Below are positions 57,900-64,000 of a DNA stretch of 64,000 bases, piece after piece (position 1 is the stretch's first letter; each line of letters begins with the position of its first letter). The stretch comes from Patiria miniata (lineage: Eukaryota > Echinodermata > Asteroidea > Valvatida > Asterinidae). Where the stretch lies: positions 11,025,774-11,089,773 of the forward strand of contig NW_024037071.1 of the NCBI RefSeq assembly GCF_015706575.1, in the 5' to 3' direction. Made by a program: the position numbers and the translations under genes. The notes beneath the pieces were generated by a model, which made no database searches, was not told the origin of the DNA, and saw nothing but the letters and a program-made list of their open reading frames with translations.

Positions 57900-60800
57900 A
57901 ATCAGACGTATCCTAACAGACAGAGGTTGGCCCGGGGAATAGAGTTAGAAGTGGCATGATTGTGATTAATTAAGTTCCTTACTCTGTTGAATATTTTAAT
58001 TGCACAATTGGTCTTCATGTTTTGTTGATTCGGTGGTGTTTTGGGGGTTGAGTATGCGCGAAGGCTCGTAAGGTCCAATGGGCACCTCAAGTGCTGAGGA
58101 CAATGTGCTACGACTGCGCACAGAAGCCCAATTTTTGCAGTGGGAAAAGAACCTCACTAAAAAGAAATTGGAGCTAGCTGCCATGGAATTGCAGTCGGGT
58201 GTTTCCCCAAATGGAGGAAACATGGGTTCGCAAGCCGAGAATGGGCGTGTGCTCCATCGTGTTGATTCTGATGTTGAGTTTAGGTTGCCCGACGAGACTT
58301 CTGGGTATGTCTCTGGAGCAACGGGGAGAGTGTCAGGGGCAGACATGGTGCCTGAGTTGGCCCCTTAAGTGGGGAGGGGGGGGTGAGCTTTTTTGAAAGT
58401 ACACCTCAGAAAGGATACAATTTAGGGATATTCCCCTGAGTGCAGTTGACATATATTGCCATGTAGACAGAGGGTCCAAATGAGGAACTTTTGTCATTCA
58501 CCCCTGAGGGTGGTGTGAGACAGGGTAAGGCGAGTACCAACCCGTTCGTTGGTGTAAGGGAATTGTTTTGCCCCATAACAGGTACATAGTGAACTGTTGA
58601 GTTTCGCGACTTGCTCAGCCGAGGCAAAAGGCCGACAGTTCAACTCAACTGGGCAGTTCGTCAGTGGGTCCAAGGCCACTGAAACGATCGAGAGGCAGGT
58701 GTCCATGGTAAATTGGGTCAGAAAGAAAGGTTTGAGCGACCAAGTCGCAAGCCAAACATAACTCCTGACCGGTACAGTTGGAAGGTACTCTGGAAGGAGT
58801 ACTTCCGCCATTTTGAGTCGTGTCGTGAGGTCAATATGTGGAGTGAGGAGCAGGCTGCGAGGTGGTTAGCCGCACGCTTGCAGGGGGAGACGCTCTAGGT
58901 TGTTGGGTGACTTTGGCCACAAATACGCGTACAGTGCACTTGTCAAGCTGCTGGAACGCAGGTTTGGCTCAGCTCGACAGAGTGAAAATTATCTTGTCGA
59001 ATTGAGACATCGGCATAAAAAGTCGAAGAGGGGTTTCAGTAATTGGGGCAAGCACTTTACGAGTTGACAGCAAGAGCACACCCTGAGTTGCAAAGGATGC
59101 TTGGGAGAGGTTGGCTAAGAAACACTTCATGGACGCCATTGATTGTCATTCAGTCGAGGAGGGCATCAGTAGGACTGTTCAAAAACTTGCGGTCCAGCTG
59201 CCCTAGAGACAGAGAACTTTGATAAGGTCGAACAGCAAAGGTTGTTTGATCGGAAGTTCGCCAAGTTGGCGAGAGCTGTTGACTCCGGAAAAGAACAGAG
59301 GTTTGCGACTTTAGAAAAAAAGTCTCAGTGAACAGGCCCAGGCATTGAAGTCTGTGTCTTAATTGGTAAAATCGTTGTCGGCTCAAATCAAGGGTCAGGG
59401 TCAGGTTCAGGGCATGTTCCCCAAAACAACAAGCCTTGTACCTTCACGTGTTTCAGGTGTGGAGAAAAAAACGGCACTTCGCCCGGGAATGCAAGAAAAC
59501 TCCAAAACAGAAAAACGGCAGTCAGCTCCCCGTAGGACCCGGAGGAAGGCTGAAAGGTTAAAAGGGTCCAAAAGACGACACAGTGACAGCGAGGGTGATA
59601 GTGGAGGAAAGAGGTCAAATCATGGGGATTACTCTGCCCAATCCAAGTCGCGGCCCTCGTTATGGTTTATTTGTCGATGGGATTGTGAGAGGGACCAAGT
59701 GTCGGTTTTTGATTTACACGGGGTCCACCGACACATTGAGAGGTAGTACGGAGTACTTTCATATTCCTAAGGAGATGAAACCTGTCTTAAAGACGGAAGA
59801 TGTTCAAGTAAAGCAAGTTGACGGTAGTCAACAAGCCGTGCTGGGCATGGCTTTAGTTGAGGTAAAAGTGGGTCGCACCACGCACCAAGTCAGGGCAGTA
59901 TTTGTCGACATGAAGTACTGTGGCATCCGGGCATGGGTTTCCTTGTACCCACGGGTGGAAATTTAGATTTCCAGTCGAAAGAGTGGAGGCTCAATGGTGA
60001 GCGAATCAAGTGCACCAATGGTGCTGGTGAGCATTTTGTTGGTTGTTTGGTAGTGTCTAAAACGACGGTGATTCCGTCAGGTCATGGGGCCGTGATCCCG
60101 AGTATAATTGCTCGGAAGGGTGCCGACTTAGTCGTGCCAGCCATGGTGGAACCGATGAAAGGTTGCAGTGAATTAACCAAGAAGGGTTTGGTGTTGGCCA
60201 GGTCTCTGGTTGAGACTGAAGCCGATGTTGTTCCATTGCCGGTCTTCAGGTCCGGAAGGGAGAAAAGGGTTGCCCATGAGGGCACAACAGCGGGAGTGAT
60301 CTACCAGGTGGAGAGTGGTTCAATATATGGCGAGTTGGATACGGTGGCAAATGCTGGTGAGGAGTTACCCCAGCACTTGCAAGATTTGTTTGAGAGGGGT
60401 ATTGCCACGGTGGAGTATATGTACCATGGGGATGTCCGGAAGTGTTTAGTTGACTTTTAGGATGTGTTGTCCAAGGGTGAGCAAGACATTGGTCGCACGG
60501 ACGTGGTCCAGCATCACATATATACCGGTGATGCTAAGCGGATGAGGCTTCATCCGTATTGCCATCAGGAGGAAATCCAGAGGCAAGTCGGGGATATGGA
60601 AAAGAGGGGGTGATTGCGTTGAGTGGGGCGAAGGGGTTTTGTACACTTGACCTGTCGTCGGGGTACTGGCAAGTCGCTGAGGATGAGGACGCCAGCCAAA
60701 AGTCAACATTTGTTGTGAGAAGCGGGTTGTACCGGTGGAAATGTATGCCTTGTGGGTTGTGCAACGCCCCGGCGACATTTGAGCGGCTCACGGAAAAGGT

Positions 60801-62100
60801 CATGGCCGGCTTTCAGTGGATAATCCTACTTATTTATTTGGATGACATTATTGTGTTTGGTCAATCGGTGCATGAGACCCTAGAACGTCTCCGAGTTTTG
60901 CTGGGCAGGCTTAGAGACGCTGGGCTTAAACTCAAGCCCAGCAAGTTTCATTTGTTTCAGTGGTCGGTGGTTTACCTAAGGCACATTATGTCCTCAAAAA
61001 GGGTAGCTACGGATCCTCAGAAGATTGAGGCACTGGCAGATTGGCCGGTTCCGAGGTGTGAACGAGATGTTAGAAGTTTTTTGGGCCCGCATCGTACTAC
61101 CGGAAGTTCATACAGGGGTTTGCAGAGGTGGCGAGTCAACTTCATGCCTTGACCAAAAAATCTAGAAAGTTTGTGTGGACTCAGAGTTGTCAGGAGGCAT
61201 TTGACAAGCTGATTGGCAGGCTACAGGCTATCCTTTTTCTGTCATACCCATTACCTAAAGGTGACTTAATCTTGGACACTGATGCCAGCGGTGAAGGTAT
61301 TGGGGCGGTGTTGTCGCAGGTCCAGGGTGGTGACGAAAAATGCTTGCGTATGCGAGCCGGAAGCTCAGTAAAGGCTTAGCGAAATTACTGTGTCACTCGT
61401 AAAGAGTTGTTGGCTGTGGTAGTACTTGAAGTATTTCAAACAATACTTGTCTTGCCGCAGGGTGACGGTCGGAGCTGACCATGCCGCAATACGGTTGGTA
61501 CTTAATTCTAAGAACCCAAAGGGTCTGCTGGCAAGGTGGATGGGGGTCCTGTCCCAGTACGACTTTGGTAGAGCACAGAAGAGGCAAGAAGCATGGTAAT
61601 GCTGATGGGTTGTTAAGACGGCATTGCAAACAGTGCGGCCGTGAGAAAGTGGTCAATGAGAAGAACATGGTGTGGTACCCGAGGTTCAGCCTTAGGGGAG
61701 TGAAATTTTTAGTTAGGGGCGTAGCTGCCCAGCCAACCCTGTCTCGCAGTTAAAAGAAGAGGGTAGTGGTCGTTCTGAGTGGAAGACAGTCTCCCACTTG
61801 TCGGCAACCTGTAAGACCTTTTGGTCACAGTTGGACCAGTTAGAGGTCCGGGAAGGGGTTTTGCACAGGCGATGGGACTAGACTCCGACAGCGGGAAGTC
61901 CGTCCAGTGGCTGTTGGTATTGCCACTGAAGTTCCAATTCCGTCTGAGTTGCACGGTGGGCAACTTAGTAATCAGTTTGGGGTTAGCAAAACTCTGGCTA
62001 AAGTCAAAGCAAGGTTCTGCTGGCCAGGCATGTCTGCGGACGTGCGTTTTTTTCCTCCGAGATTGCAATGTCTGTGCCAACCAAGTTTCATAACGATCTG
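57900..62100 (+). mobile_element. Ty3/Gypsy retrotransposon fossil, plus strand
   Basis: Parts in order are a gag-like start (EAQFLQWEKNLTKKKLELAA, 58.1 kb), protease (FLIYTGSTDTLRGSTEYFH, 59.7 kb), RT (GFCTLDLSSGYWQVAEDED and LIYLDDIIVFGQ, 60.6-61.1 kb), RNase H (LILDTDASGEGIGAVLSQVQ, 61.3 kb) and the start of integrase up to about 62.1 kb. It is broken, with roughly ten breaks or more. No matching LTR pair was found, so it is older and truncated relative to the element at 37.6-46.2 kb. Confidence 0.85.
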
Positions 62101-64000
62101 ACATTTACTTAAATGTGTTTAAAAAATGGCATTTTTAATGACGTCATAATGACGTTACACAATTTCCACAATTTTGTGAATGTACCTGTTACCTAACAAA
62201 CATAATACAAAAAGAATTTTGAATTTACCATATTGCGTTCGTGAGATATGGCTTAAAGGTCCAAACAATTAGAAATCGATATAAAATTACACGATGACGT
62301 TATGATGACGTCACTTCAATTTTCGTCTATGACACATCCTGGTCTACCTATATACCGACTTTCAACCCAATCGGACTAACAGTTCTTTAGATATAGGGTG
62401 TTAAATTGTGCATATAGAAGATGACGTCACGTGACCCATGATGACGTCACTGTGACGTCACCCTAACAGTATCAACCGTCAGTTAAACAGTATCTACCTA
62501 TCCATCAAGTTTCAAGACAATCGGACTTAGGCGGACAGGCTAAATACCCCCTGTTCACTTACCGGGAGCCGCTTTCAATTGAGCCCCTCTTTTATCGGCT
62601 CCCGCTTGAAAAGAAAGCGGGTGACCTGTTTCTACAAACCGTCCCACGGTTGGCACTCCCGGCTCCCGCTACAAATAACCATTTTTATAACAATGAATCC
62701 TGCGGTTTCATACGCATCATTGGCGGCTTCTACTCACCGACTGCAAAGACCTGGTACATTGCTAATCCTCTGATCTTTTGTCTGCCCTAAACATACAAGC
62801 CCCACTGCAAACCGTCACCATGCACGGCTGTACCGTGTGCGTTCATGCGTGGACCGTCTCCCGCTTTGGCTTGAAGGGTCCCACACTTCCTCAATAACAA
62901 TACCGTCCCACGGTAAATGAACAGGGGGTATTTAGCACGCCCGCCTTACCCTTATTTTGCTAATACAAAAGAATTTGGAATTTAGCATGTTGGGTTCGTG
63001 AGATACGGTGATAATCTTCAAAAACTCAAAAATCTATATAAAATCACACGATGACGTTACGTTAACGTCAGCTCAATTTTTACCTAGAACACATCCCGGT
63101 CAACCTACATACCGAGTTTCAACCCAATCGCACTAACAGTTTGTAAGTTTACGATGATGTCACGTGACCCATGATGACATAATCATGATATCATTTGGCA
63201 GTGCTCATTAATTTATTGTGGTTTCAGTCTATATTAAGTTTGAAGCCAATCGGATGAGCAAAAGTCATAAACTTTGTAAGCAGAATATTATTGTAAATAT
63301 TTAAAAAATCGTAAAAAGCTACCGATGACGTCAGCGTGACGTCATTTTTGATTTTGAATACTTGTACTTGTATCTACCCACCTACCAAGTTTCATGACGA
63401 TCGGATATTTCCTTATATGTGTATAAAAAAACTTTTAAAAAAAAATTGCATTTTTGATGACGTCATAATGAGTCGCACACTTTTTACAAATTTGGGAATA
63501 TAGGCCTATCTTTTAGCATATTGCGTTCGTGAGATCAGATGGCTTAAAGGTCCAAAACTTCAAAAATTGCTGTAAAATCACACGATGACGTCATGATGAC
63601 GTCAACTCAATTTTTACCTATAACACCTCCCGGTCTACCGACATACCGAGTTTCAACCTAATCGGACTTACGGTTCTCTAGATTAAGAAAAAAATTAAGA
63701 AAAATTCAGAGCAGAAACAATGCTTTTCCGCTTTGAAGCGGAAAAGCAAAAAAAAAAAATCAGAACAAAAATAATGCTTTTTCGCTTTCAAGCGGAAAAG
63801 CAACTAGAAATGTGTTTGTGGACAAACACAAGCTGTTTCAGATATTGGAAAAAAACTCCGTGCTCGTGATGAACAATTGATGATGTCACTTCAAATGTCA
63901 TCTATACCACAAGACATTGTACGTACATATCAAGTTACAACCAAATCGAGCATATAGTTCTGTAAATATAGGCCTTTAATAGAAAAATGCACCTTAAATT
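62101..64000. repeat. TGACGTCA-rich satellite-like repeat
   Basis: Diverged units carry the same phrases in order: TTGCGTTCGTGAGATA, AAATCACACGATGACGT, CTCAATTTTTACCTA, CCCGGTCTACCTA, ACCGAGTTTCAACCCAATCG. Starts recur near 62,220, 62,985 and 63,520. TGACGTCA and TGACGTCAC occur in nearly every unit. It runs past the right edge of the window. Confidence 0.75.
62541..62934. mobile_element. Miniature TIR element in the satellite
   Basis: TAAATACCCCCTGTTCACTT is inverted at the right end (AAATGAACAGGGGGTATTTA). The inside is GC-rich with repeated GGCTCCCGCT and ACCGTCCCACGGT and no coding part. It interrupts the surrounding satellite. Confidence 0.75.

Overview
The window is eukaryotic, repeat-rich DNA with an intron-rich gene and several nested transposable elements. 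Short runs such as GGCCTACATGTA, GCGGCCATCTTGG repeats, CRE-motif satellites, BEL/Pao and Ty3/Gypsy fossils and a PARP14-type gene with many macro domains point to a marine invertebrate deuterostome (echinoderm, hemichordate or similar). That placement is inference; no single sequence proves it.

The one host gene I can support lies on the minus strand and runs from about 54.9 kb to past the left edge. Nineteen exons (plus one weak one) encode, in order: part of an RRM-like region (54.4 kb), an acidic and then a basic linker (35.3 and 32.3 kb), three consecutive RRM folds (31.9 to 15.1 kb), a long KH-repeat exon (15.2-14.1 kb), a last KH plus macro domain 1 (13.8-12.5 kb), and macro domains 2, 3 and the start of 4 (12.1-0.8 kb). 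This is the layout of PARP14. The WWE and ADP-ribosyltransferase exons would lie left of base 1. Splice sites and codon phases agree at every junction tested except one, macro 1 to macro 2.

Macro domains 2-4 come from one repeated exon block: A (variable Pro/Ala-rich linker, phase 1 to 0), B (234 nt), C (222 nt), D (112 nt, phase 0 to 1). The block enters and leaves in phase 1, so whole-block duplication keeps the frame.

The introns hold most of the rest. 1-16 kb: short tandem arrays, a LINE relic, a tRNA-derived SINE. 16.9-29.8 kb: BEL/Pao fossil pieces around a 660-bp tandem duplication, a second SINE and a LINE. 32.7-37.2 kb: a GAGACC-rich inverted-repeat element, a 925-bp inverted repeat built of 42-bp units, and three foldback hairpins that share loop and ends but not arms. 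37.6-46.2 kb: a Ty3/Gypsy fossil with paired LTRs, split by a smaller LTR element. 46.5-53.3 kb: LINE relics, miniature inverted-repeat elements, and a LINE interrupted by a TIR element that carries an IS630/Tc1-like transposon.

57.9-62.1 kb holds a third Gypsy fossil on the plus strand. 62.1-64.0 kb is a satellite-like repeat dense in TGACGTCA. I see no functional tRNA, rRNA, CRISPR array or plus-strand host gene.
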